Made by a program: the position numbers and the translations under genes. From Ianthella basta (lineage: Eukaryota; Porifera; Demospongiae; Verongiida; Ianthellidae), in NCBI GenBank assembly GCA_964019415.1, contig OZ025871.1, positions 11,990,936 through 12,054,935 of the forward strand: a DNA stretch of 64,000 nucleotides, written 5' to 3'. The notes beneath the pieces were generated by a model, which searched no databases, was not told where the DNA came from, and worked only from the letters and a program-made list of their open reading frames with translations. This document shows positions 13,723 to 33,600 of this stretch, one piece after another. The stretch's first letter is position 1. Each line of letters opens with the position of its first letter.

Positions 13723-14416
13723 TGTCTATGCACATCGTATAATTTATACGATATCCACTGTGGCAATAAAATAATCCTGTGCAAGGACATTGCTGTATCG
13801 GGTACAGTAGCCCACTAAGTAATACTATTGTCCAGTCCTTTAGCATAATTTTTCAGAACCCACCCTAAAAAATTCATTAGAAAAAGGTTAATTGACATTT
13901 CTCTTCATGATGTCATGCAGTGACCAGGTAACCCCAAATGACATCATTGCACACAAACCAAGTGGACTATCATTTGACTGTCCTATATATACACACGATA
14001 GACATAATATTATATCTACTGTACACATTGGGCCACATTCACATGAGTATACACAGAATACAAAAGCAGGCAAACCTTGAGAGAGTGATGAAATTAGTAG
14101 ATATACATAACAAAGTTAATGGACAGTGTCTATCGGAAGAATGTGCGATTATGATGAAAAGTGATGATTGGTATAACGTGCAACCTGATAACGCAGAAAA
14201 GGGAAGGTTGTACATGAAGTGTGCAGGTGACAAGCAACTCAACAAAAAGAACTCAACATAATTAACAGCAGACGGTCGGAGATAAGATGGCATACTTGTC
14301 TTCTAGCGAGACTGAGTCTGTCAGTTACGGTTCGTCACACCGGCCTGATTACAGGGCTAATGGAATAAGGGAAGTTATAGGGAGATACACACTAGTGTGG
14401 TACACATGTTGGTGAG

Positions 14417-14482
14417 CGTGAGTGTGAGCGTATGTGTGTGTGTATAACTGTGTATGTGACTGTCATGTTGTGAGTGAGTGTA

Positions 14483-14513
<31 letters not shown>

Positions 14514-14547
14514 ACTGTGTATGTGACTGTCGTGTTGTGAGTGAGTG

Positions 14548-14608
<61 letters not shown>

Positions 14609-14705
14609 ACTGTGTATGTGACTGTCGTGTTGTGAGTGAGTGTAGTGTGTGTGTGTGTGTGTGTGTGTGTATGACTGTGTATGTGACTGTCGTGTTGAGT
14701 GAGTG

Positions 14706-14750
<45 letters not shown>

Positions 14751-14756
14751 TGAGTG

Positions 14757-14805
<49 letters not shown>

Positions 14806-14841
14806 ACTGTGTATGTGACTGTCGTGTTGTGAGTGAGTGTA

Positions 14842-14872
<31 letters not shown>

Positions 14873-14897
14873 ACTGTGTATGTGACTGTCGTGTTGA

Positions 14898-14958
<61 letters not shown>
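14417..14958. repeat. Compound TG minisatellite
   Basis: Six copies of a block containing GACTGTGTATGTGACTGTC then GTGTTGAGTGAGTGTAG alternate with (TG)n runs of variable length. It lies just beyond the 3' end of RNase H1. Confidence 0.9.
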
Positions 14959-14959
<1 letters not shown>

Positions 14960-15040
14960 ACGCATTTGTGCTGTGTGTATTTGTGTGTGAGTGATATAGT
15001 ACAAATGTGTGTACTAGTGAGTGCAGTACACTCACCTTCA

Positions 15041-21926
<6,886 letters not shown>

Positions 21927-21929
21927 TTA

Positions 21930-22482
21930 CTAATAGCCATGCTCAGTAGCACGTGCAAATCAGGTGACCGATACAAGCACTCTCATTGGATGTTTGTTTT
22001 GCTACTTGCTCCGCGCACAAAGCAGCTTAGCCTTACCCACTCCGTTGTTGGAAGGTATGGGACCTCGCAACATAATAGCGTGCACATGTACAGTATAATA
22101 ATTAGTATTTTACGTATATAATAATGAAATAATCAATGATTCCAACCAGGCACACATGCGCACTGCCTGCAAGATAAGATGTTATAACATTTTACTATAA
22201 TATAAAGCAGATGCTGTAACGTAACTATGTATAAAGACAAGTATTGTTATTCAAAAAAATATGATAGTAAACAGTATGATAATCAGTGGTGATGACAATT
22301 TTATTCTATTCCTTTGTATCTTGAGATTCATAGCTAACTAGCTAATATGTAGCTACCTATTAATGTCTTTATAAATGTTATATATGGTATGGACACTCCG
22401 AAGGCATCATAAGTAGTATGCCAAAACCATAGCCTGTGAACGCTACAGCATGCAATATATGCAAAGACAGCATTAGAGCGTG

Positions 22483-22527
<45 letters not shown>

Positions 22528-24940
22528 CCCCCCCCACACACACACGATTATCATGATTATTAATTGTAATGGCAGATATATAGCCATACACATACATATC
22601 ATACATATATATACATATATATACATATATATACATACAGTGAAACATGTCTAAGAAGGACCGTCACGTGTAGGCCGTTGCTATAGCTAGCCTGTAGAGT
22701 GGTGGCTGCCCTGCAATGGTAGCTATATAGACTGCAACGTTTTAGTGCTACTGAGGGCCAGGGCTGCTGGCCGTTTTAGAGAAGTGGCTGCCTAATACAG
22801 TGACCATCTTTGACAGCTTCCACTGTACTAAGCGTAGAGATTTGCAAACTAGCCCTACACATACAATCGTATACAAATAATAATATGCACAGCGGAGTGA
22901 TATGCCTGACCATGCAGAGCACCACTGCAGTGCTAATCCTTTCACTTGCTATATGTCACACATATCAATCAATAAATTAATTAATCAATCAATCAATTAC
23001 AAAAGCCAAAGTCAATAGCTTTCTCCTATGCCGGAGATGTATGCTACAGTGGTTTCATGATTTCTGGTCCCGATTGGCATTAATTTGCACATTGCACTCA
23101 ATCACGTGAGTAAAGTGTTGGAACGATAGACTCGCATGTGCTTCAATCTGTGTGCACTTAGATCAAAGCACATGCTAGCTATCCTTCCAATACGTTACTC
23201 ACTTGATCGAGTGCAATGCACAAATGTCAATCGGGACTAGAAATTTAATCGTGAAACCACTTTACAGTGATTGATATACAAATGGTAATCATGAATAAAC
23301 TGTACAGTCATGTCTTTTGACTCTTGATTCACCTCTGAACATTTGACCTCTCTAGTACTTGTCATGGCAAACAAAGGACCTAGACTGTTTATGTATAGCT
23401 ATATACCTTGCCAAAAGTGAGGTCAAAGCTGTGCATGAGCCATGTACACGAATTGATCTTGACTCGCAACATAGCAATCTAGAAGAATCAAGTTAAAGTA
23501 TAATTTGTAAGATGGACATGAATGCATGCCAATGTTGTCAATATTCATTCCTTCTCACACATCTATGCATGTATGCAGATATTATACAGAACCAATTTAA
23601 AGGCGTGTGTGTAGGTACATATGCAGTTATATATCCGGCTCTCTATACCCTTAGTTCCTGGAATATTCCATATTTCCTACAGAATTGAATCATTTCTATT
23701 CAACAGTGTATAGTGGAGACAGCGCAAGTATGGGCATCACAGTAACATGCATGCATAGTTCATGATATATCAGACCAACCACATAACTCCTGAGCTTCCT
23801 ACGGGCTGGGATTGAAACGTTCCCTATTCACCAGTGAGCGACATATATACCATGATTGTGGAACTAACACGTACAATGTCATAGTTCAGCTCAACTAAAT
23901 GTACCAATTCCTGAGTTTCCATGTTATACAGGTTTGAAACGTTTTCAGTTCACCAGTGAGCTGTAGAGATGTCATATGCACCTAACACACACATAGTTCA
24001 ATCTTCCCCTTATTTGGATTCAAATTCCTAGAATGTATTCCCGGATTTCCTGCAAAATTAAAATTTTTCTACTCATGCATGCACCAGTGTACATACTGTG
24101 GAGACGCGTGGCATGTGACATCACTGCACTAACCACATGCATGCAGTTGCAGTGTCCACCTGTACCTGGTCCTGTACACGTGCAGTTATTAATTTCATGA
24201 AAGTGCAAATATAATAATTTATTATTATGGTGTTTATCAGAGACAGTTAACGTAATGTATAGTCTAGGGTAACATACACTGTGACAAACTTTATGCAAGA
24301 AAACAATGTACTACTGTGCATTATATATAAATGCTGATAGCTTCGGCAGGACTGCTACATTTATATATATATATATATTGTATACTGTATGATACCTTAG
24401 CACATTCCACAACTCAAACACTCTGTGTGCATGTCTACATTAAAGATTGCCCTGTTTGATTGTTATAGTTAGCATGCATAAATACTTTTCAAATCTGAAT
24501 AATATATCCCTCCACATCATATTTATGGAGTAAGTCACAGTTTTACATAATATTATAATACTTAGCTATACAATAAATATTATAGTGGAACAACTTTAAC
24601 TGCTCGTAAATAGCTGCTCAGCTGCTCATAGCTTAAAGACTGATGATAAAAAACAAGATCCACTGTACTGAATTTCTGCAAGGTCTGTAGAAACAGTATA
24701 TTTATATTCCTAAGGATTCATTCACGGAATAGAACAACTGCACAGTAGCAGACAGTGATAGTTCCACTAAATGCGCTGCACTACTTTATCGATATCAGCT
24801 ACTGTCTGTCTGTCTATGAGTCGTGTCAACCGTAAATGTACTCTAGTCCTGAGCCCCGACTCATGCTAGAGCAGATGATGACCCATGTGCAGCTAGCCAT
24901 TGGCAGGAAATACCCCTAATAAGCAATTCCTGGAACTCAA
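21930..24940. other. AT-rich gene-free stretch
   Basis: No convincing exon. It contains short CA (22487-22520) and (TATACA)n (22595-22640) repeats and a fold-back element at 23050-23270. Confidence 0.5.
23050..23270. mobile_element. Fold-back element of about 210 bp (MITE-like)
   Basis: The left end CAGTGGTTTCATGATTTC is mirrored at the right end (reverse complement AGTGGTTTCACGATT). The arms share GGTCCCGATTG-type and GCACATTGCACTC-type blocks, ATCACGTGAGTAA on the left and ATCAAGTGAGTAA on the right. No coding capacity. A TIR starting CAGTGG would fit a hAT-derived MITE; the target duplication is not clear. Confidence 0.7.
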
Positions 24941-24982
24941 GGTGTGACAATGAATATCGTTGAATACGTTACGCCTACAATA

Positions 24983-24991
24983 TTTAAAAGG
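24983..24991 (+). promoter_or_regulatory. TATA-like core promoter of GPCR copy 2
   Basis: TTTAAAAGG followed by TCG, about 120 bp upstream of the ATG, within a block homologous to the copy 1 upstream region (TGAATATCGTT before, TTGATCAGT and CTCGTTTCATT after). Confidence 0.5.
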
Positions 24992-25110
24992 TCGTATCTG
25001 TTAAGGTTGATCAGTGGCAAATCAGCAGGGACTCGTTTCATTATTTCAGTGCTCCCGAAACGCCGTGAAAGGAAGGAGAAGCTTGCGGTGGTTCTTCTTT
25101 TAGCAACACA

Positions 25111-26322
25111 ATGCTTACTCCTGTTGCAGGCATTAACGTCTCTTCGGAACTGAAGTGTCCGTACGAGAACGACACCTTCACTCCTGACATCTGGGACTTC
25201 ACCATCACTGGGGATTCGGTCGCAGCACTAGTCGGGGTGGTGATCGTGGAACTCCTCATCTATTTGACGGCTCTGTTCTGGAACCTCTTCATTGTCATCT
25301 TCATGATGGTGAAACGAGAGAAGCTCAAGGAACCGCCCAACGTCTTCCTGTTTGCCATCGCCATCACAGATCTTGTAGCCACTGTGGTAACTGCTCCGTT
25401 CTACGTGGGGACCGTGATTCGCGGAGAGTGGTTCTTTGGGAATACAGACTGCGAGCGGCAAGGTTTCTGCATGGCCGTCGGCTTCCTCCTCTCTCTGCTA
25501 CTACTGTACCAGGTGAACCTGCTGGCGGCAATGGCATTCGACCGGTTCTTGGCCATCGCAAAGCCACTGCACTATAGCAGGTATATGACTACCTTCCGAG
25601 CAGTTGTGATTGTGACCGTCGCGTTCATCTACTCCATCATCCCTTCATTGACGCCGCTTTTCGGTTTCGGCATCTTCTTCTTTGAAGGCCGCCTGGGAGC
25701 GTGCATCTTCAGATGGACAGGCCAGCCCTATTATGTTGGATTCTTCGTCGCCCTGTTGATCATCCCCATCGCCATCATCATGGTCTTCACTCTGATCACC
25801 TACTGGAAGATCAGGACTTTCCTGCACGCAAGGTTCCATCACCATACAAAACGGTACTCGCAGAAGAGTGAGCTACCCAGACATCAGAGAAACTACAACA
25901 AGCAGCAACGTAATCTCCTCTGGTTGTTTTCAGTGCTACTAGTCATTCTAGGTGTCTGCTGGCTCCCTGGCATATCTTCTGCAATCATCGGAGTCATCAT
26001 TGGTGTTAATGCAGTTCCTGGTCCAATCCTACTTATGGATCTAATGCTTGTGCTATGCAATTTGGCCGCAAATCCCATCACTCATGCAATATTCCGAAAA
26101 GAAATCAGAACGACATTTTCTTCCATTTTTAGAGTAGTTTGCTGTCACTGCTGCCACTCCTCCACTCCCCTCCCCTACTCCTCCCCTCCTCTCTCCCAAC
26201 ACCCTCCACTCTATAGTATGTCAGAACTACTCCCATCACCATTGCATCAGCCGAGTGACGGTGTGTCCGAGAGTGGGACAACGGAGAAGGAGGTTCTCAG
26301 TCATCAAGATGTGTATTATTAA
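25111..26322 (+). CDS. Rhodopsin-like (class A) GPCR, copy 2
   Basis: Uninterrupted frame of 403 residues. The ATG is the first in frame and aligns with copies 1 and 3. Seven hydrophobic helices are present, with NVS and NDT sites at the N-terminus, FDRFLAI after TM3, CWLP in TM6 and NPITH in TM7. TM1 to TM5 are nearly identical at DNA level to copy 3, including silent sites. From intracellular loop 3 onward (FLHARFHHHTKRY) the sequence diverges, and the Pro/Ser-rich tail (ending HQDVYY) is unique. Copy 3 instead resembles copy 1 in loop 3. This mosaic pattern implies gene conversion between paralogues. Ligand unknown. Confidence 0.9.
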   Translation: MLTPVAGINVSSELKCPYENDTFTPDIWDFTITGDSVAALVGVVIVELLIYLTALFWNLFIVIFMMVKREKLKEPPNVFLFAIAITDLVATVVTAPFYVGTVIRGEWFFGNTDCERQGFCMAVGFLLSLLLLYQVNLLAAMAFDRFLAIAKPLHYSRYMTTFRAVVIVTVAFIYSIIPSLTPLFGFGIFFFEGRLGACIFRWTGQPYYVGFFVALLIIPIAIIMVFTLITYWKIRTFLHARFHHHTKRYSQKSELPRHQRNYNKQQRNLLWLFSVLLVILGVCWLPGISSAIIGVIIGVNAVPGPILLMDLMLVLCNLAANPITHAIFRKEIRTTFSSIFRVVCCHCCHSSTPLPYSSPPLSQHPPLYSMSELLPSPLHQPSDGVSESGTTEKEVLSHQDVYY

Positions 26323-26397
26323 ATACCTGGAAGACCTCGAGTTTGGGCATGCACTGGGCGATCGAATATGGTGAGTCTAGAACATGGAGCTATTGAT

Positions 26398-26518
<121 letters not shown>

Positions 26519-27529
26519 AGCACATACGTACACATGTAAGCGCGTGAGCTCACACACACAGACAGACAGATGGCTCACACTCATGCATCCATGCACTTTC
26601 AGTACCACACAGTCACTCACATAATCAGCCACATTCACATGCGCACACACACACACATGCATGTACGCACATTTTTAATCCACTTGCATTCACACATTTG
26701 TGTACGTGCATGTGTACATCAGCAAATTAACTGAGATGTGTAGCTGTGCAAGATGTCTGAATCCAAGAGCACTCAATGAATGTATACAGCATATATACCA
26801 TTGTATACAGTATATATACCATTGTATACAGTATGTATGTTCCCCTCATGCACTTAACTGCATACGCATCCTAGCTCTCCTTCACGATCGCACTCTCACT
26901 CCCACTTCACTCCCACCTCACTCCCATATGCATCACACACACTGCAGCCCAGTGCTGAGGCTGAGGGTCCTTTAGACACAGCAGCCGTGACCTAACATGA
27001 CAGGTCTCAGTTGTTGAATACAATTTTATGAAGTCAGAAACATTGCTTGCATCAGTTCATTGATATTATTGTGATACATGTACTCATGTTATTTATTGTG
27101 CCTCCAATGGCCAGAAATATTGTTCATTTTTTTAATTTGTTTATTTATCTTCCCTGGTGTGAAACTTTAGTGATGCATATTAATGCATTGTATTCAATTC
27201 AAGTGTATATACTAATATGATTGTCTGATGTACGTATAATAGTACTTTTATTAAGGGGACTCATTTTATGTCATAGTAATGATATTGATTAATTGTGCTA
27301 CAATTAAGTAGAATAATGTACACTGTGCACAGTCACACATTATATACAGTTTATTAACTAAAGTATGGCTGCTTGCATGATTATTATAGTCAGTGCAGGC
27401 CATATCATGCATGGTGTATCTGTACACACCAGCACCAGCACAAAAGGGCACATACCGTCTGCACAATTAATTACTTAAAGCATTGAACTCATTAGTTATG
27501 TGCACGTGGACTAGAGTCTCGCATAGCCG

Positions 27530-27826
27530 GCTCGTCTTCCCTGGAAAGCAGTCTGGTTACGCATGAGCACAACATACATGAGGGCAACATTCATGCAAAG
27601 TGCATGAGTACATGCATAATAATTATACATTAATTACTACCCCCCTCCCTCGGCATACTTACAGACTCTACAGGTCAAGCCCCATGAATGTGCAGGTGAG
27701 CCCGAATAGCTAGCCGAGTGAAATGCTGTGACTCTTGATGGCACTGCATACACACACCACATCCCCCGCATCAAAAGGCATGCAGGCACCATCATTGTCT
27801 ACACCTTCTCTTGAATGGAGCAAGGT
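27530..27826 (+). pseudogene. Haspin-type kinase relic, catalytic segment
   Basis: Two blocks recall haspin. At about 27537-27600 the frame reads LESSLVTHEHNIHEGN, matching the catalytic-loop region (EHRDLHWGN pattern) but with the HRD triad lost. At about 27728-27826 it reads VTLDGT, HHIPR, then TIIVYTFS followed by a TGA and MEQ, ending at a GTGAGT donor. That corresponds to the LNG-IPS-IIDYTLSR segment, with the conserved Asp of DYTLS replaced by Val and the Arg codon replaced by a stop. It cannot encode an active kinase. A related exon lies on the minus strand at 31447-31562. Confidence 0.6.
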
Positions 27827-28049
27827 GAGTTATATGCAGTACATATATACATTGCATGTACCACCACCTAAGGGCACGAGTGGCTAAATCATGAGTAGGC
27901 CCTGCGTGCAATATAGCTTAAAAACATGTCTCTGAGACATGTAGGTGACATTAGCTTTGTTCTCCATTAACTGACTACTAAGGGCATGCACACAGTGACA
28001 CTTTTTCCTACACGTATGAGACAGATAATTTCTCACATGTGCAATTAAG

Positions 28050-28690
28050 TGTCCTCATTAGAGAGGTGTCCTTATTTCAGAGGTAGTTGTGTACACATCT
28101 GTCCTCATTAGAGAGGTGCCCTTATTTCAGAGGTAGTTGTGTACACATCTGTCCTCATTAGAGAGGTGCCCTTATTTCAGAGGTAGTTGTGTACACATCT
28201 CTATGTAGCTGGCACTGTCCTCATTAGAGAGGTGTCCTTATTTCAGAGGTAGTTTTGTATGCATCTCTATGTAGCTGGGACAGTAGGCACTGTCCTCATT
28301 AGAGAGGTGTCCTTATTTCAGAGGTAGTTTTGTACACATGTCTGTGTAGCTGGGACAGTAGACACTGTCCTCATTAGAGAGGTGTCCTTATTTCAGAGGT
28401 AGTTGTGTACACATCTCTATGTAGCTGGGACAGTAGGCACTGTCCTCATTAGAGAGGTGTTTTTATTTCAGAGGTAGTTTCGTACACATCTCTATGTAAC
28501 TGGGACAGTAGGCACTGTCCTCATCAGAGAGGTGTTTTTATTTCAGAGGTAGTTATGTACACATCTCTATGTAGCTGGGACAGTAGGCACTGCCCTCATT
28601 AGAGGGGTGTCCTTATTTCAGAGGTAGTTATGTACGCATCTCTATGTAGCTGGAACAATAGACACTGTCCTCATTAGAGAGGTGCACGTG
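28050..28690. repeat. Minisatellite of 48-bp and about 75-bp units
   Basis: Ten copies of CCTCATTAGAGAGGTG followed by TTATTTCAGAGGTAGTT. The first three are spaced 48 bp apart. Later copies gain CTATGTAGCTGGGACAGTAG and are spaced about 75 bp. Units vary by point changes. Confidence 0.9.
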
Positions 28691-29087
28691 CCCTGACCAC
28701 TGTTCACCCCTAGCTAACCATCTTCTTGTCAATTGCAGTGGACTGTGTGTCCTATCCATTATGCAATTTCAACAACTGTGCTCACATGGAGTTGCTCCTT
28801 TAAATGCACGTGGGGACTACACTTCTAAAAAATGCATGCACGAATTTGCCTTTCCCTCTCCATGTGTCCTTGCAGAGCCAACTGACTGCCCAGCTGCCCG
28901 GCCAACCTTGACCTCACCCTTCAAATCCTTTCCATGCATGTTAAGTAGACCCTAGCTAACATGCATTATATGATCTGGTGACGTGTACATAATTATGATG
29001 GACAGGAGAAATGTAAAGAAATCAAGTGCACTTGTGTGCAGCTAGTTGCAAATGTATGATTGCATGTATGCACTTACGTACATTATG

Positions 29088-29228
29088 TATGTATGTTATA
29101 TGTATGTATGCTATGTATGTATGTATGTATGTATGTATGTATGTATCTATGTATGTATGTATGTATGTATGTATGTATGTATGTATGTACTGTATGTATG
29201 TATGTATGTATGTATGTATGTATGTATG
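29088..29228. repeat. (GTAT)n tetranucleotide repeat
   Basis: TATG tetramers with few interruptions. A second run lies at 29802-29842. Confidence 0.95.
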
Positions 29229-29800
29229 CCTTCACCCTGACTTCAACCAGCCTCTGTAACCAGAAAGCCCTCACTTGCCAGATGATCAAGGCAATCATCC
29301 AAGAATCCCACATCATCTTCACAACCAGAAACTATACATGTTTACATACCATCACCTGAGACCCTTGCATGTTACTGTACATATATTACATTGCGTAGCT
29401 AAGACAATTGTGGATGTACATTGAGTCATGAACAATTGTGTTATTTGTGCCATGTGTCCCTCAGCATGTTGGCAAGCACTGTTTTATCAATGACTCCAAT
29501 GTCAACTAATAAGGAATGTTCTGCTTCATGTGTGTATGTATGTATAACAATTCGTCCGCGATCCGAGCGCTAACTTCACCAAGGCATCAGCTAAATAAAC
29601 ATCATTTAACCCAATTACACAACAAGTACAGTATATGTACCAGTTCTACACAATAGAACAAAGACTATAGGTAGCGGCGCAGGGCCCTAAATCGTTAGTA
29701 ACATGTGGTCTAGCACCAACTCCTACAAGGGTATCAAGTTACACACATACAGTAGGCCTATCAGATTACAAGGTTTGCACAAAGTCACATAAGTCATTAC

Positions 29801-29831
<31 letters not shown>

Positions 29832-29856
29832 TGTATGTATGTGTAATCTATTGTAG

Positions 29857-30556
29857 TCAATTGTCATATGTAAGTGGTGGACATTGGCACAAGTTGCATT
29901 GTATGCCAATGTCCTTAGTTGTAGTGATGGCTGCAGCAGATGGGTGGGTGATTGGGAACTGGTGGAGAAGAGGAGGTAAGGAAAGGGGGAGGGAGGACAG
30001 TTTTTCCAGTGTCTCACAGCCATACACACAGAAACAGAGCATATGCAAGTGCAGAGCATAACAAGACACACCATTAAGGACCCTATGCTCCGCTCCCTCA
30101 CCTTGACAATGTCATCAGCTCCTCCTTCACTTCCTTCATACGCATACAGTAGAGTCACATTCATACATGCATATAGAGAAAGAAGTAGAAGCCCGTCACA
30201 CATCAACCAGTCTCATTCCCCTCCCTTAATTACACACTGCATGCCCCTCCCATGCCCTTGTACATGCACATAAAGACAGAAGTTTGTGTGACACTGTAAA
30301 AGTGAGATATATGGAGAGGAATTGAAGGAAATTCATAGCTCTGGCACATATATCTACATGAATTGCTGTATTCTGCCTATACCCACCCACCCACACAGAA
30401 GCTGGGGAATCCGTGGCTGCTGCCCACAGCTGTTGGCATGGAACTAGTGCCCTGCGCAGAAGTCCATAATGAAGGAATAGATACAATGGAGTGAGCCTCT
30501 CACACATTGATCGTCTGCCTCAAGCTCCATCCCATATACACTACATCTCTCACACC

Positions 30557-30609
<53 letters not shown>

Positions 30610-33600
30610 TATATCATTCCTCCTTTCTCTCAAATGAATTTCCCTTACTTGTGCACACACATTCCCCCTCCCCAACCCTCACACTCACACAGGGGGACTG
30701 GACTTGCTGGGAGAAAGCACTGCAGGGGCATGGACCTCATCCTCCTGCAGGACAGAAGCACTACTGCGAGGGGACTGAGAGGGGAAGAGTGTGAAAGAAT
30801 AGGGGAGGAAAGTGAACACAGAGCAAGGTACACCTATGCAGTGAGACCTGTCTTTTCCGCACAAGTTCGGTAGGATAAAATGTCATACGAGAGACAAGTG
30901 CTGCAGTTCTATGAGGACTGTGTATAGTATACTGTATCTAAAGATATTATGGTGAATATGAACAATCATTGAGGTCTAGTGATCCATATGGTGTTCCCTA
31001 CAGAGTATGAAACAAATGTCCTGTATAGAGGGAGGATAGTGAACACACTGATAACAAATAGTGAGTAGAGCTGGATAGCTAGGACAGTAACTGCTCTTTT
31101 TGAGGGAACCTTATGCCATGTTTTCACAGGTTATGACAATTCTCAACTACTCTGTCTGTCCCGACCAGCTACATACAGACATGTACAAAGGTACCTCTGA
31201 AATTATTGCGTCTTTCTTACAGTACACCAAATTGTGCCTGCCTCAAATAGTCCCAGAGGTGAAATAAAAGTGTCACACTGTGATCATGACAATAGTCAGC
31301 TATAATAGAGTGCAATGCAACATGCATAGAAATGTCACAGTGACTGGTACTTATAGCAGCAGCTATTATAGTATTGCAGCTCCTACAACTGAACTAGTTG
31401 GTCCTGCCTTAGGTGGTGGCACATGTGATGTCTGCCTCCAACTCACCTTGCTCCATGCGAGAGAGGGTATAGTCAATGGTGGCCTTCAGACCTTGGGATG
31501 GGATGTGGTGTGTGGTGCCATTGAGAGCAATATCCCGTAGTTTTGCTCCTCTTCAAACATGCCTGCACAGCAAACATGCACACATGTTAATCTGTACACA
31601 CTCACAAATAACACACCATCTGCACTCAATAACTTCAACTAGTAATATGTGACTATAAGTGACACTATCTATTGATGCAGCTAGTACTGATTAATGGCTA
31701 TGTTGAATACCATCAGTAGTGTGAAAGGCATTAAGGTTTCTGTCTAGACAATTTATACCTCTCTTAAGACTTCACAATCACCTAAACAATCACATACACA
31801 TACACACTCATATGCACTCACTCACACCACGCACCCCTCTAGTTCCACTCACCAGGGAGGTGCATAAATTGTAGTTGTATATGTATTTTTAAAGAAAGTT
31901 ATTGACGTCAATGGTGTTAATGCATTAATTTGTGGGTACCTTATGTGTCGTGGTCTGTTGTACTGTTTTATATAATTGTTATTATTATATGTGCAGTGAT
32001 GTGCATCAACGAGGATCAAGATCATCAACGGGTCGTGCACTCCATGACAGCACTCCTGATGTTGTCATTGTGGAGTCAAGACTGCAGGTGGACTATAAAT
32101 CATGGCTCATCATAACACAACCATAAACACAATGTCATCACACTTTCATCTAAACCATCACAACACATAATTATACTCCGCCTCCTCCCATCTACTGACT
32201 GAGTATTATATGAAGTACTGTATGTATGGTGCCATGGTGGTTGTATGGTTAATAATATATAGTAATTTTGAAAAATGGTTAAAGTATGTACTTGATGTAC
32301 TGTTGTACATGTAATTTGTACAAGATGTATACATTTGTATGACAGTGACCAACTTAAAACAAAAATTCCACGAAATCATTCATTACAGACTGTAACACAC
32401 ACCATACAGGATGTCCACTGCAGTGCAACATACGTAACTATAATGCACCCAGTTCTTCATTTTGTCTTTATACTGTTCCAATTACTGGTGTACATGTACA
32501 CTAGCAGACAGTGTAAGCATTCAGTATGTTACCATGGGTAGCCTTTAGTACCAATGGCTTGGTATGGTACTTTATATTAATGTCAGTGGCAAATTTCATT
32601 CATATAATTTATGCAATCATTGGACAAAGATGGCTCACACACATTTATTCATGTATCCACACTCAGTCGCACAACAATCACATACAAGCACACAATTTAA
32701 CAATGTGCATTCACATGTTTTACATCAACAAAGTAGTGTAAGCTGTCAGGAGCTTCCATGTCAGGTGCATTTGGGAAACATGATTAAAAATAAAATTAGT
32801 TAAAGTTGACTAGTAAATATAAGTTTGCCAATACGTTGCAGCCGTACGTCAGTTCCTTCCAGTGGACCCAAACCTGCCAGCACCTCACTTTGCGTCGTCC
32901 ACCTTAACTTCCTAGACCAACTTTCAAGGGAGGGAGGGATGGAGGAATGAAGGGAAGGAGGGAGGGATGAAGGGATGAAGGAAGGAGGGAGGGAAAGATA
33001 ATGAGAATGAGAGCAAACGGGAAGAAGTTTCTAAGCATCCTTACAACCTACCTTGACACCACCACCAGGAATGTGACTGCTGTGTTCAAATCTTGTGGGA
33101 AGAGTGGTCGGTCTCCTTGCTGGCTCAGTAGCTATAGCCGCACTCAGGAACAAGGTGTTGGTGGTAACCACTACCAGCTGTGCAGGTTGCACCTCCACTT
33201 GTGTACTGCCACTCTCCTGTACAGCTGGATTGGAGGCAAGCGCTGTTTAAGGGTCTACACGGGGAAGAGGAAGGTGCATGAAATAAACCCTCTGATAATG
33301 CTCATACAGTCAGAGGCACTGCAGGTGCATGTGGATCCTCACACTAAACACTAATAATGCATGTTCTAGTTACTATGTAATGTGTACTAAGTGCACATTA
33401 TAGTTGCCATGGCATCCAAGTCAGCACAAAATACTACACTACTGTGTGAGAGCTGTGTGGTGTGAGAGCTGTGTGAGTGAGCATGTGTGTGTGCACAGTG
33501 TGTGAGGGTGTGTGACATAACAGACAAGAACAATGCACAAGGAGTACTGGAAGTGTGACGTACCACTGTGTTGGGCATCCTGTCTCCATCAGTGTCCTGA

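Noticed and set aside
28050-28690. CRISPR-like regularly spaced repeats
   Set aside because: Units are contiguous and diverged, without unique spacers, in a eukaryotic genome.
31998-32096. Possible exon on either strand (plus HDSTPDVVIVESRLQ, minus TMTTSGVLSWSARPVDDL)
   Set aside because: Both strands look open and have one good splice site each. Neither joins neighbouring exons in phase, so I did not call it.
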